Of a DNA stretch of 64,000 nucleotides, positions 45,297 through 54,555 are shown in pieces. The translations under genes and the position numbers were made by a program. This DNA is from Salmonella enterica subsp. houtenae serovar Houten. GTDB lineage: Bacteria > Pseudomonadota > Gammaproteobacteria > Enterobacterales > Enterobacteriaceae. Under the pieces are notes generated by a model. It was not told the origin of the DNA and did no database searches. It saw nothing but the letters and a program-made list of their open reading frames with translations. Each line of letters begins with the position of its first letter. The stretch's first letter is position 1. The stretch covers positions 2,728,001 through 2,792,000 of the forward strand of contig LS483478.1 of NCBI GenBank assembly GCA_900478215.1. Direction: 5' to 3'.

Positions 45297-46235
45297 TTAC
45301 GGTACGTTTAGCGTCATATTGTCATGACCGACAATGACAGGGCCCGGGTAATTCTTCATGGCTTCCTGTTGCCAGACGTCATCCGCAACCGTCGCAGGCA
45401 CCAGATGACTTAATACCAGTTTTTTCACGTGGGCCTCGCGAGCAATCTTACCTACGTCTTCAATCGTGGTGTGATGCGACGCAATCGCTTCAGCAAGCGT
45501 TTTTCCGTTGCCAATACTATTAGCCAGTTTTGCTACCGAAGGGACATGTACCGCCTCATGTACCAGGATATCCGCCCCTTGGGCGAATGTCGCAAGCGGC
45601 GGAAACCAGGATGTATCGCCAGAGAAGACGATTCGCTTACCCTGGGTATCAAAACGGTATGCGAACGCTTCACCGTCCGGGAAAGGGGAATGAGGCACTT
45701 TCAGCGCGCTTATTGTGACCAGTTCATCTTTATAGATGACCCCCTGGCCAATATCTGTCGCCTTAACCAGGTTGCGCGGATCGGGTTTCCCCTCTTCTTC
45801 CATGCGTAGCGTGATGTCCCTGTCAAAGACCTTCCAGCTAGCCTTCGTCATCGCCTGGGTTCCCGGCGGGCCATAGACCTGTATGGTATGGTCTTTAAGG
45901 CCACTTGCCCAGGCATTCATCAGCAAGGAAGGATAATCCAGTATGTGGTCGCTGTGCAGATGAGTGAGCAAAATAGTATTGATGTTGCGCAGTGGAATGC
46001 CATTTTTCACCAGTTGCAGACTGGCACCGTAGCCGGCATCTATCAGCCATATTTTATCGCCGATAGTGAGCGCCGTCGCTTGCGGTAGTCTGGCTGTATT
46101 GAGCAGAGAAGGCCCGCCTTTGGTGCCCAATAAAACAATGTTGATCTCTTGAGGCGCAGGAGCCCCGGCAGCAATGGCAAGGTGGCTTTGCGCCAGCATA
46201 CAAACCGCCAGCATAGCGACGCTGTTTTTCATCAT
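45297..46235 (-). CDS. Exported metallo-beta-lactamase-fold hydrolase
   Basis: A 312-residue protein with a signal peptide ending about IAAG. The zinc motif HLHSDH is at 92-97; further ligands appear as SGDTSWF (Asp), HEAVH and the late LSHLVP. The RNase Z/arylsulfatase-like MBL layout suggests a small-molecule esterase or lactonase. It starts 13 bp after hpaA on the same strand, so it is the last gene of the hpa operon, in the position where E. coli W has hpaBC. The first of two ATGs is used. Substrate unknown; an aromatic ester that feeds 4-HPA is one idea. Confidence 0.82.
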   Translation of the reverse strand: MMKNSVAMLAVCMLAQSHLAIAAGAPAPQEINIVLLGTKGGPSLLNTARLPQATALTIGDKIWLIDAGYGASLQLVKNGIPLRNINTILLTHLHSDHILDYPSLLMNAWASGLKDHTIQVYGPPGTQAMTKASWKVFDRDITLRMEEEGKPDPRNLVKATDIGQGVIYKDELVTISALKVPHSPFPDGEAFAYRFDTQGKRIVFSGDTSWFPPLATFAQGADILVHEAVHVPSVAKLANSIGNGKTLAEAIASHHTTIEDVGKIAREAHVKKLVLSHLVPATVADDVWQQEAMKNYPGPVIVGHDNMTLNVP

Positions 46236-46248
46236 GTTTTTACTCTTA

Positions 46249-47145
46249 TTAGTTGAGGAAAGAGGGAACTTCACGTTGGCGAAACTGCGAAGGTGAACAG
46301 CCAGCAAGGCGATTAAAGAAACGGGCGAAATAAGCCGGATCTTTAAAACCTAATTGCCAGGCGATCTCGTTGACAGCATTGTCGGAAAAAAGCAGCAGTC
46401 GTTTCGCCTCGCGTAATTGCCGATCAAAAATCAGGCGCTTAGGAGGGCGATTAGCAAAACGGCGGCAAATATCGGTCAGACGAGATTCGGTAATATGCAG
46501 CTCGCAGGCATAATCGGGCACCGTCCAGTGCTGGTGGAAGTGGTTATCAATTAACAGGGTAAAGCGCTGAAAGAGTTTCAGTTCACCGCGCATCCCGGTT
46601 GCGGCGTGATCGTCCAGCTTCGCATTACGCAGCAGCAAGGTAAATACCGCCTGCGCCAGTAGCACCAGTGTATGCTCGCAGCCTGCCAGTTGCTCCGTGG
46701 ACTCTCGCTCAATTAGCTGCCAGTAATGTTTGAGCGCCGCCAGCTCGTTGGGTTTATCCGCCAGAGACAGACAGATTCCCGGCAGGCCGAAGGCCTCTCT
46801 GGTGCCGGGATAAAGCACTTCCAGCAGCGGCCAAACCAGCTCTTCGCGTACCGTCAGAACATGACCATCGCTATCCGATTCGGTAATAAAAGCATGGGGC
46901 ACCGAGGGCGGCGTTAGCACAAATAGCGGCGCCTGCACCGAATAGCGATGATCGTCGAGCTGTAGCTCAATCTGCCCGGTATCAAGAAAGTGCATTTGAA
47001 AAAACTGGTCGTGGCGATGCGCCTGCATATCACGACCAAAGAAATCCGCCATACGAGCAAACGACTGATAATGCACATCGTTACTGCCCATGCTTTCGTC
47101 ATACTCTTTGCTGATATCAATATTGGCGATCGCACGTTGGCACAT
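46249..47145 (-). CDS. hpaA: AraC-family activator HpaA
   Basis: A 298-residue regulator. An N-terminal cupin ligand domain (HRHDQFFQMHFLDTGQIEL) is followed by a C-terminal AraC helix-turn-helix pair (CELHITESRLTDICRRF, then EIAWQLGFKDPAYFARFFNRL). It matches HpaA, which activates hpaBC in response to 4-hydroxyphenylacetate. It is 9 bp downstream of hpaX. Here hpaBC are far away, on the other side of hpaR. Confidence 0.93.
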   Translation of the reverse strand: MCQRAIANIDISKEYDESMGSNDVHYQSFARMADFFGRDMQAHRHDQFFQMHFLDTGQIELQLDDHRYSVQAPLFVLTPPSVPHAFITESDSDGHVLTVREELVWPLLEVLYPGTREAFGLPGICLSLADKPNELAALKHYWQLIERESTEQLAGCEHTLVLLAQAVFTLLLRNAKLDDHAATGMRGELKLFQRFTLLIDNHFHQHWTVPDYACELHITESRLTDICRRFANRPPKRLIFDRQLREAKRLLLFSDNAVNEIAWQLGFKDPAYFARFFNRLAGCSPSQFRQREVPSFLN

Positions 47146-47154
47146 AGTTTCTCC

Positions 47155-48531
47155 TCAAGGGGTGGCGCGCGGACGCGATGCTTTCATGGGAATGAGCCAG
47201 ATAATGGCGGCGCCGACGACTAACAGAGACGCGACAAACCAGAGTCCGCTATTGAAGCTACCAGTGATATCTTTTAGCCAGCCAATCATAAATGGGCTGA
47301 GCGCGGAACCAATATTGCCGGTGGCATTGATTACCGCAATGCCTATCGCCCTGGCCCGTAAACTGATCGACTGATCCGGCGTGGTCCAGAAGATCGCCAT
47401 CGCGCTAAAGGAACCCGTGGATGCCATCACGATCCCCAAGAGCTGGATCAGGTTATGGTCGGTTGCCGACGCCAGCAGCCAGCCCGCGGCGGCAAACAGG
47501 AACGGCAGCGCAGTGTGATGTTTACGCTCCTGATGTTTGTCCGAATGGCGGCTCCAGTAAATCATGCCCAGAATAGTACAGATCTGCGGGATCGCCGCCA
47601 GCAGGCCGATGGTGATATTGCTGCTGCCTTCATTAAAACTTTTCAGGATTTGCGGCGTCCAGATACTAATGGCGCTAAGTGTATTGGTAAGGCAAAAATA
47701 GGCCAGCGTATACATCAGTACAATTGGCGTGAATACTTCGCGCCACAGACTACGCTGCTGCATGGCGTTATGGCTGATGGCCCCCTCCGGCTGAACCAGC
47801 GTCAGGCGGTCATTATCCATCATCTCCTGCAAACATTTTTTATCCTCTGCCGTCAGCCATTTGGCTTTTGCCGGGGTATCATCCAGGTAAAACCAGACCA
47901 TAATGCCTAACAAAACTGACGGAAATCCTTCCAACAGGAATAACCACTGCCATCCATGCAGATTGAATATGCCATCCAGCGATAAAATATAGCCGGAGAC
48001 AATCGACCCCAACGCGGTAGTGGCCGGCATGGCAATCATAAATAATGCGTTGGCGCGGGCGCGGAAAAACGCCGGGAACCAGTAGGTTAAATAGAGCAAT
48101 ATTCCTGGCAAAAAGCCCGCTTCGGTAATGCCCACCAGCATTCGCAGCACATACAGGCTTTTCGGTCCCACCGCGAACATCGTGGCGGTAGATGCAATGC
48201 CCCATAGCACCATAATGGTCGCAATCCAGCGGCGCGCGCCGACGATGCTCAACATCACGTTGCTGGGAATGCCGAAAATGACGTAGGTAGCGTAAAACAG
48301 CGTCGTGGCAAGGCCAAACATGGTGGCGCTTAACCCCAGATCCTGCCCCATCGTCAACCCGGCAAAACCGATGTTGATACGGTCTAAAAACGAGAAGATA
48401 AACAACACGAATAAAAATACGATCAGTCGGCGGAACAGTTTATTTATGACGGTTTGTTGACCCGTGCTGAGCGCTTTGTGCGAACTGACAGACTCGGGGC
48501 TTTCCGGAAGTGCAGATGATGTGTCGCTCAT
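47155..48531 (-). CDS. hpaX: 4-hydroxyphenylacetate permease HpaX
   Basis: A 458-residue MFS transporter of the anion:cation symporter group with about 12 segments (LDRINIGFAGLTMGQDLGLS is the typical start). It matches HpaX of E. coli W and Salmonella, which takes up hydroxyphenylacetates. It lies between hpaI and hpaA; a REP-like repeat separates it from hpaI. Confidence 0.94.
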   Translation of the reverse strand: MSDTSSALPESPESVSSHKALSTGQQTVINKLFRRLIVFLFVLFIFSFLDRINIGFAGLTMGQDLGLSATMFGLATTLFYATYVIFGIPSNVMLSIVGARRWIATIMVLWGIASTATMFAVGPKSLYVLRMLVGITEAGFLPGILLYLTYWFPAFFRARANALFMIAMPATTALGSIVSGYILSLDGIFNLHGWQWLFLLEGFPSVLLGIMVWFYLDDTPAKAKWLTAEDKKCLQEMMDNDRLTLVQPEGAISHNAMQQRSLWREVFTPIVLMYTLAYFCLTNTLSAISIWTPQILKSFNEGSSNITIGLLAAIPQICTILGMIYWSRHSDKHQERKHHTALPFLFAAAGWLLASATDHNLIQLLGIVMASTGSFSAMAIFWTTPDQSISLRARAIGIAVINATGNIGSALSPFMIGWLKDITGSFNSGLWFVASLLVVGAAIIWLIPMKASRPRATP

Positions 48532-48571
48532 TTTTTTCCTCTGATGGGAATTTTTGTAGGGTACTACAGGT

Positions 48572-48599
48572 TGCCCGGTGGCGCTGCGCTTACCGGGTC
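48572..48599. repeat. REP element between hpaI and hpaX
   Basis: CCCGGT (48574-48579) and ACCGGG (48592-48597) flank a GC-rich centre GGCGCTGCGCTT, the classic REP form. Confidence 0.7.
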
Positions 48600-48603
48600 A
48601 GGC

Positions 48604-49395
48604 TTAATAGACGCCGGACGAACCGGACATGTTTTTTTCTGCGCCAAAGCGCGCCGCCAGCGCCTGTGCGCCGCGCGCCAGCAGCGTGGTGTCAACGCCG
48701 ACGGCGACAAATAGCGCCCCCAGTTCCAGATAACGTTTCGCCAGTTGTTCATTGGCCATCAGAATCCCCGGCGCTTTCCCCGCCGCGCGTATCTGCACGA
48801 TGGCGTTCTCAATCGCCGCCTGCACTTCCGGGTGTTGCGGATTTCCGGCAAAGCCCATATCGGCGCTGAGATCCGCTGGGCCGATAAACACGCCGTCGAT
48901 GCCATCCACGTCGAGAATTGACGCCAGATTGCTCATCGCCTCACGCGTTTCAATCTGCACCAGTACGCACATGGCATCGTTGGCCCGATGGAGATAGTCC
49001 GGAATGCGATTCCAGCGCGATGCCCGCGCCAGCGCGCTGCCCACGCCGCGAATACCGGCAGGCGGATAACGCGTAGCCGCCACAGCGTTTCGCGCTTCAT
49101 CGGCATTCTGCACCATCGGTACCAGCAGCGTTTGCGCGCCGACGTCGAGCAGTTGCTTAATCTGTACCGGATCGTTCCACGACGGACGCACCACCGGCTG
49201 GCTGGGATAGGGCGCAATCGCCTGCAACTGGGTCAACACCGTCTGCACGTTGTTTGGCGCGTGTTCACCGTCAATCAGTAGCCAGTCAAAGCCGGCGCCC
49301 GCTAACAGTTCAGCGCTGTAACTGTTGGCAAGCCCCAGCCACAAACCGATTTGCGGGCGCCCCGCTTTTAACGCGTCTTTGAAAGCATTTTTCAT
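48604..49395 (-). CDS. hpaI: 4-hydroxy-2-oxoheptanedioate aldolase HpaI
   Basis: A 263-residue class II aldolase of the HpcH/HpaI barrel family. LIDGEHAPNN, IETREAM (metal Glu) and GPADLSADMG (metal Asp) are visible. It splits 4-hydroxy-2-oxoheptanedioate to pyruvate and succinate semialdehyde, the last step of the pathway. The frame is open upstream, but the ATG at 49395 has GGAAAAA before it and begins MKNAFKDALKAG as in the family. It follows hpaH by 10 bp. Confidence 0.95.
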   Translation of the reverse strand: MKNAFKDALKAGRPQIGLWLGLANSYSAELLAGAGFDWLLIDGEHAPNNVQTVLTQLQAIAPYPSQPVVRPSWNDPVQIKQLLDVGAQTLLVPMVQNADEARNAVAATRYPPAGIRGVGSALARASRWNRIPDYLHRANDAMCVLVQIETREAMSNLASILDVDGIDGVFIGPADLSADMGFAGNPQHPEVQAAIENAIVQIRAAGKAPGILMANEQLAKRYLELGALFVAVGVDTTLLARGAQALAARFGAEKNMSGSSGVY

Positions 49396-49405
49396 CGTTT
49401 TTTCC

Positions 49406-50209
49406 TTACACAAACCGGCAACTGATCGCGCCCATGTTGCCGTAGTCGACATGGAAGGTGTCGCCCTTGCGCGCCGGCACCGGGCGGGTGAACGAACCGC
49501 CGAGGATAATCTGCCCGGCTTCAAGCTGGACATCGTAGGGGGCAAGCTTGTTCGCCAGCCACGCCACGCCGTTGGCCGGATGATTCAGCACGCCTGCGGC
49601 GACACCGGTCTCTTCGATCACGCCGTTGCGATAGAGCAGCGCGGAGATCCAGCGCAGATCCAGCTCGTCTGGCTTGATGGGGCGACCACCGAGGATCACC
49701 CCGGCGTTAGCGGCGTTGTCGGAAATGGTGTCGAACACTTTGCGCGGGCGCCGGGTTTCCGGGTCGATGTTGTGGCTGCGGGCGTCAATCAGTTCCAGCG
49801 CCGGAATCACATAATCCGTGGCGTTGTAGACGTCGAACAGCGTGCAGTGGGGGCCGCGCAGCGGTTTCGCCAGCACGAACGCCAGCTCCACCTCAATACG
49901 CGGGACGATAAAACGGTCGGTGGGGATATCGCCGCCGTCGTGGAAGAACATATCGTCAAGCAGCGCGCCGTAATCCGGTTCGCTGATTTGCGAGCTGGCC
50001 TGCATCGCTTTTGAGGTCAGGCCGATTTTGTGGCCTTTGAGCGTGCGCCCTTCGGCAATCTTGATATTGACCCATTCGCGCTGTACGGCATAGGCATCTT
50101 CAATAGTGATGTTGGGATAATCCAGCGACACTGCGCGAATCTGTTCACGCTGTTTTTCAGCCTGATTAAGCCGCTGGGCGATCAGGATATGGGTCTGTTT
50201 ATCGAGCAT
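49406..50209 (-). CDS. hpaH: 2-oxo-hept-4-ene-1,7-dioate hydratase HpaH
   Basis: A 267-residue hydratase of the MhpD/FAH-related fold (GHKIGLTSKAMQ, RIEVELAFVLAKPL, LGGSFTRPVPARKGD). It adds water to 2-oxohept-4-ene-1,7-dioate before HpaI acts. The start at 50209 (MLDKQTHILIAQRL) matches the family and has AGGAAAC before it; the longer upstream frame is not supported and crosses a REP element. Confidence 0.94.
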   Translation of the reverse strand: MLDKQTHILIAQRLNQAEKQREQIRAVSLDYPNITIEDAYAVQREWVNIKIAEGRTLKGHKIGLTSKAMQASSQISEPDYGALLDDMFFHDGGDIPTDRFIVPRIEVELAFVLAKPLRGPHCTLFDVYNATDYVIPALELIDARSHNIDPETRRPRKVFDTISDNAANAGVILGGRPIKPDELDLRWISALLYRNGVIEETGVAAGVLNHPANGVAWLANKLAPYDVQLEAGQIILGGSFTRPVPARKGDTFHVDYGNMGAISCRFV

Positions 50210-50230
50210 AGTGTTTCCTGTGACATTGCA

Positions 50231-50261
50231 TTGCCGGATAGCTTCGCTTATCCGGTCTACC
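50231..50261. repeat. REP element between hpaF and hpaH
   Basis: GCCGGATA and TTATCCGGT arms around GCTTCGC match the REP consensus. It lies in the only sizeable gap (76 bp) in this part of the operon. Confidence 0.75.
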
Positions 50262-50285
50262 GTTTTCGGCCGGGCAATTTGCACG

Positions 50286-50666
50286 CTATTTAAATAACGC
50301 GTGGACGTTGTTTTGTTTGTAATTGAGCGTCGGATGTAACTCAGCAATCTCAAACGACAGCGCCAGATAACGGTTATCCATCAGGTCGGCGAAGTGGGCT
50401 TTAATCAGCCCAAACAGCATTTCGCCTACCTCCTGACGGCTTTCCAGGCTGCGCCCGGCACCGATTTTCAGCGTCATATGCACGAAGGCGTAATCATGCT
50501 TGCCGTCGGCCATCTGCCAGGTGTCCAGCCAGTGGGCGCGGCTACGGATGCCGCCCATCGGGAAAATCCCGGTGGCGACCAGCGCCTCGTTCACCTTGCT
50601 GAACAGGCCGGGTAAATCAGCCTGCTCACGAATATTTTCAGTACATTCAGCAATAAAGTGCGGCAT
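50286..50666 (-). CDS. hpaF: 5-carboxymethyl-2-hydroxymuconate isomerase HpaF
   Basis: A 126-residue tautomerase-superfamily isomerase; after Met removal the N-terminal Pro (MPHFIAECTENI) is the catalytic base. It isomerises 5-carboxymethyl-2-hydroxymuconate in the homoprotocatechuate branch. It is 9 bp downstream of hpaD. Confidence 0.94.
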   Translation of the reverse strand: MPHFIAECTENIREQADLPGLFSKVNEALVATGIFPMGGIRSRAHWLDTWQMADGKHDYAFVHMTLKIGAGRSLESRQEVGEMLFGLIKAHFADLMDNRYLALSFEIAELHPTLNYKQNNVHALFK

Positions 50667-50675
50667 AACCCCTCC

Positions 50676-51527
50676 TTACGCAGGCAGCGGGAAAACAGCG
50701 TTCACCTGGCCGGTACCGGAGCTGGCGAACAGGTCGGTGATGAACTCCACCTTGCCGTCGTATTTGTCCCAACCCAGCATTCCCAGCAGCATGACCGTGT
50801 CGTGCATGTTGCCTTCGCCGTAGCAGTAGTCGGCGTACTCCGGCAACATGGTACAAAACTCCTTGAATTTGCCCTCACGCCACAGCTTGACCACGCGCTC
50901 GTCCATCTGATGATCGAACTCGCGGGTGTAGCTGTTCATCCCCTCTTCCGCCCGTTGGTCGTCAATAAAACGGTGCGACAGAGAACCACTGGCGAATACC
51001 GCTACGGTACCGTCATATTTCTCAATCGCCTTGAGAATGGCCTCGCCCAGTCTGCGACTGTCGGCAAAGTCGTGAACGGTGCAGAATGCCGAGATGGAGA
51101 CCACTTTGAAGTGCTTGTCGCTGTTCATGTAGCGCATCGGCACCAGCGTGCCATACTCCAGTTTCAGGCTCGGGATGTTGTGCGCTTTAGCGCGCACGCC
51201 CAGTTTGACCGCTTCGTCGGCGATAAGGCGACCCAGCTCCGGGTTGCCGTCGTAGTCATAGGTCATATCACGAATAAAGTGCGGCAATTCGTTACTGGTA
51301 TAGACCCCCTGGAAGTGGTCGGCACAGTTAATGTGGTAGGCGCTGTTCACCAGCCAGTGGGTGTCGAATACGATAATGGTGTCGACGCCCATTTCGCGGC
51401 AACGCTTACCAATCTCAATATGCCCATCAATGGCTGCCTGACGACAACCGTGATTTTTTCCGGGCAGTTCAGAAAGATACATTGACGGCACGTGGGTGAT
51501 TTTTGCTGCTAACGCTAACTTGCCCAT
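50676..51527 (-). CDS. hpaD: Homoprotocatechuate 2,3-dioxygenase HpaD
   Basis: A 283-residue extradiol ring-cleavage dioxygenase of the LigB (class III) type, with iron-ligand region THVPSMYLSE near the N-terminus and VFDTHW. It opens 3,4-dihydroxyphenylacetate between carbons 2 and 3. It follows hpaE with a single base between, so expression is coupled. Confidence 0.95.
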   Translation of the reverse strand: MGKLALAAKITHVPSMYLSELPGKNHGCRQAAIDGHIEIGKRCREMGVDTIIVFDTHWLVNSAYHINCADHFQGVYTSNELPHFIRDMTYDYDGNPELGRLIADEAVKLGVRAKAHNIPSLKLEYGTLVPMRYMNSDKHFKVVSISAFCTVHDFADSRRLGEAILKAIEKYDGTVAVFASGSLSHRFIDDQRAEEGMNSYTREFDHQMDERVVKLWREGKFKEFCTMLPEYADYCYGEGNMHDTVMLLGMLGWDKYDGKVEFITDLFASSGTGQVNAVFPLPA

Positions 51528-51528
51528 A

Positions 51529-52995
51529 TCAGACTCCCCATTTTGGGATAGGATGGTCGCCCATTGAGATGCAGACGTTTTTCATTTCCGCAAACACTTC
51601 GAAGCTATATTCGCCGCCTTCGCGCCCAGTACCGGAGGCTTTCACACCGCCGAACGGCTGGCGCAGGTCTCGGACGTTCTGGGTGTTGACGAATACCATG
51701 CCGGCTTCAATCCCACGCGCCAGGCGCAACACTTTGCTAACGTCCTGGGTCCAGATATAAGAGGCCAGACCGTACTCCACGTCGTTCGCCAGACGTAACC
51801 CTTCCGCTTCGTCTTTGAATGGCAGCAGACAGGCGACTGGCCCAAAGATCTCTTCCTGCGCTACGCGCATACGGTTGTCGACATCGGCCAGCACGGTTGG
51901 GCGCAGGAAGTTACCGCCTTTCAGATGCGCAGGCAGGTCAGTGGGTTTTTCCGCACCGCCCGCCAACAGCGTTGCGCCCTCTTCAATACCGAGGCGGATA
52001 TAACCGGAGACTTTCTCCCAGTGCTGTTGGCTAATCAGCGCGCCGACCTGGGTGTTCGGGTCGGTCGGATCGCCGACACGCAGGCGATTCGCGCGTTCGG
52101 CAAAGCGCTTCACGAACTCAGGGTAAATGCCCTGCTGGATAAAGATGCGCGATCCGGCGGTGCAGCGTTCGCCGTTGATCGAGAAGATGGTGAACAGCGC
52201 GGCATCCAGCGCGCGCTCAATGTCGGCATCGTCAAAAATCAGTACCGGAGATTTGCCGCCCAGCTCCATCGAGTATTTTTTCAGGCCGGCATTTTTCATG
52301 ATATTGCGACCGGTGGCGGTACCGCCGGTAAACGACACCGCACGCACGTCATGGTGGCGTACCAGCGCATCGCCCGCCGTCGCGCCGTAGCCCTGCACTA
52401 CGTTGAGCACGCCTGCCGGAATTCCTGCCTCCAGCGCCAGCTCGCCCAGCCTGTCGGCAGTCAACGGCGACAGCTCGGACATTTTGAGCACTGCCGTGTT
52501 GCCCAGTGCCAGGCACGGCGCGACTTTCCAGGTAGCGGTCATAAACGGCACGTTCCACGGCGACACCAGCGCGCAGACGCCGACGGGCTGCACCAGCGTA
52601 TAATTGAGCATTTTATCGTCAACCGGATAGGTCTTGCCGTTCATCTGCTGGCACACTTCGGCGAAGAATTCAAAGTTATGCGAGGCGCGCGGGATCAGCA
52701 CATTTTTAGTCTGGTGAATAGGCAGGCCGGTGTCGGCGGTTTCCATCGTCGCGATTTCCGGCACATTCTGGTCAATCAGCTCGCCAAGGCGGCGCATCAG
52801 GCGCGCGCGTTCTTTCATCGGCAGATTGGCCCACTTCGGGAATGCCTCTTTTGCCGCCGCGACAGCCTGGTTCACTTCTGCTTCACCGCCGGAGGCCACT
52901 TCCGCCAGCACTTCGCCGGTCGCCGGGTTGGTGGTCTGGAAGTAGTCGTTACCTGCAACGTTTTTGCCGTTAATCCAATGATTTATTTTCTTCAT
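51529..52995 (-). CDS. hpaE: 5-carboxymethyl-2-hydroxymuconate semialdehyde dehydrogenase HpaE
   Basis: A 488-residue NAD-dependent aldehyde dehydrogenase. The catalytic Glu lies in MELGGKSP and the catalytic Cys in SINGERCTAGSR; SPWNVPFM and FTGGTATGR contact NAD. It oxidises the ring-cleavage semialdehyde to the acid. Its ATG overlaps the hpaG stop (ATGA). Confidence 0.96.
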   Translation of the reverse strand: MKKINHWINGKNVAGNDYFQTTNPATGEVLAEVASGGEAEVNQAVAAAKEAFPKWANLPMKERARLMRRLGELIDQNVPEIATMETADTGLPIHQTKNVLIPRASHNFEFFAEVCQQMNGKTYPVDDKMLNYTLVQPVGVCALVSPWNVPFMTATWKVAPCLALGNTAVLKMSELSPLTADRLGELALEAGIPAGVLNVVQGYGATAGDALVRHHDVRAVSFTGGTATGRNIMKNAGLKKYSMELGGKSPVLIFDDADIERALDAALFTIFSINGERCTAGSRIFIQQGIYPEFVKRFAERANRLRVGDPTDPNTQVGALISQQHWEKVSGYIRLGIEEGATLLAGGAEKPTDLPAHLKGGNFLRPTVLADVDNRMRVAQEEIFGPVACLLPFKDEAEGLRLANDVEYGLASYIWTQDVSKVLRLARGIEAGMVFVNTQNVRDLRQPFGGVKASGTGREGGEYSFEVFAEMKNVCISMGDHPIPKWGV

Positions 52996-54281
52996 TTTGC
53001 ACTCTCCTCACTGACGATTCGGTTAACCAGTCGACCCACGCCTTCTACTTCAACGACAACTTCATCCCCCGGCACCACATCGGACAGCCCTTTCGGCGTA
53101 CCGGTGGCAATCATGTCGCCCGGTTGCAACGTCATAAATTCGCTCAGATAAGAAATCAGGAACGGGATGCTGAAGATCAGATCGGCGGTCGTCCCTTCCT
53201 GCCGCAGCTCACCGTTGACAAAGGTACGTAGCGTCAGGTTGTGCGGATCAGAAACCGCCTCTTTATCAACAATCCACGGGCCTATCGGCGTCAGGCCGTC
53301 GCGGCTTTTTACCCGCAGATTCGGACGGTAGTAGTTTTCCAGATAGTCGCGGATCGCATAGTCGTTACAGACGGTGTAACCGGCCACATACTCCATTGCT
53401 TCGGCTTCGCTCACCTTACGCGCCGTTTTGCCAATCACCACCACCAGCTCGGCTTCGTAGTGCATGTATTCGACGTTATCCGGGCGCACCGACGTTTGGT
53501 GATGTTCGGTAAAGGTGTTTGGCGCTTTGATAAATACCAGAGGCTCTTTCGGCGGCGTAAATGCCAGCTCGCTGGCGTGATCCGCGTAGTTCAACCCCAG
53601 CGCAAATAACGTTCCCGTCGCTGACAGCGGCCACGTAAAAGTCTGGTGGCGGGCGAATTCATCTTCCGCGACAACCGGATTTTCCAGAGCAGGCAACCCT
53701 TTCGCCAGAATACGCACCCGATCGCCGGGACGCAGCGCAACGCGATTCTGCGGCGTACCCAGTAAGATCGCATCGCCAGGATTAAGCGTGGCGAACTCAC
53801 TTAACGCGCTTAGCAACTGTGCGGCGCTACGCTGCAAATCGGCAGTACTCCAGTGGTCAGCTTCTCGTCCGTTGATTTCAGTGATAATGGTGAGATTATC
53901 CACATCACTCAGCGGCGCCATTTCACCCAGCGGGCAAAAGCCATCGCGACATTTCGCTTTAATCGCCGGGCGATAAAAGCTCTCTTCCGGCAGGCTGACC
54001 TCGTTAGCCAGCGCATACCCGGCGATATAGTCCGCCGCCGCTTCAGGGCGTATCCGGCTGGCGGTTTTCCCCACAATGAGCGCCACTGTCGCGCCGCTCA
54101 GTACCTCTTCTCCCTGCGGATAAGGAATGGGTTCGCCGTGACGAATCACCGTATTACGCGGCTTGATGAACCACACTGCGGTTTTAGGCGGCGCATTATA
54201 GGGAGGCTGAGAGAAAGCCTCTCGCCAGGCATCAAGCTGGCTGCGATGGTTTAGCGCAACGGCGAAAACGGTACCCTTCAT
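52992..54281 (-). CDS. hpaG: Bifunctional decarboxylase/isomerase HpaG
   Basis: A 429-residue protein made of two related fumarylacetoacetase-fold halves (about 1-200 and 205-429). Each has a YADHASELAFTPPKEP or NHRSQLDAWREAFSQPP type start and a GYALANEVS / GYTVCNDYAIRDY segment. It decarboxylates 5-oxo-pent-3-ene-1,2,5-tricarboxylate and isomerises the product. It is the first gene of the long hpaGEDFHIXA operon; GAGGAG precedes the ATG. A palindrome suited to HpaR lies just upstream. Confidence 0.95.
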   Translation of the reverse strand: MKGTVFAVALNHRSQLDAWREAFSQPPYNAPPKTAVWFIKPRNTVIRHGEPIPYPQGEEVLSGATVALIVGKTASRIRPEAAADYIAGYALANEVSLPEESFYRPAIKAKCRDGFCPLGEMAPLSDVDNLTIITEINGREADHWSTADLQRSAAQLLSALSEFATLNPGDAILLGTPQNRVALRPGDRVRILAKGLPALENPVVAEDEFARHQTFTWPLSATGTLFALGLNYADHASELAFTPPKEPLVFIKAPNTFTEHHQTSVRPDNVEYMHYEAELVVVIGKTARKVSEAEAMEYVAGYTVCNDYAIRDYLENYYRPNLRVKSRDGLTPIGPWIVDKEAVSDPHNLTLRTFVNGELRQEGTTADLIFSIPFLISYLSEFMTLQPGDMIATGTPKGLSDVVPGDEVVVEVEGVGRLVNRIVSEESAK

Positions 54282-54318
54282 ACATAATCTCCTCAGGCCG
54301 ATTTAACGGGCTGTAATT

Positions 54319-54336
54319 TCATTAATATATTAATGA
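54319..54336. promoter_or_regulatory. Perfect 18-bp palindrome, candidate HpaR operator
   Basis: TCATTAATATATTAATGA is perfectly self-complementary and lies 38 bp upstream of the hpaG start, in the hpaG-hpaR gap. HpaR is a MarR-type repressor of the meta operon, and such regulators bind AT-rich palindromes of this size. That it binds here is inference. Confidence 0.6.
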
Positions 54337-54555
54337 TTAGATTTATGCTTTCGCTGTACGTTTAGCAAGCTGAAGTAAAATATTTGTGATGTGATTAACA
54401 ATATTTTCACAATTTTATTTTTAAATACATATATATCAGACAGTTAAAAAAACACCCTTGTTTCTGATAAACTCTCATCGAAAAACAGGTGTCACAGTTA
54501 ACATCGATAGACACGATTATTCAGGTATTAATAATTCTGCAAAAGAGAACCGCTT

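Noticed and set aside
49325..50014. 229-codon plus-strand ORF
   Set aside because: Antisense to hpaH and the start of hpaI; composition is that of a shadow frame.
50658..51485. 275-codon plus-strand ORF
   Set aside because: Antisense shadow of hpaD without ribosome site or family signature.
51925..53151. 408-codon plus-strand ORF
   Set aside because: It lies antisense to hpaE and the 3' end of hpaG; it is Arg/His-rich with no domain and arises from high-GC codon bias of the real genes.
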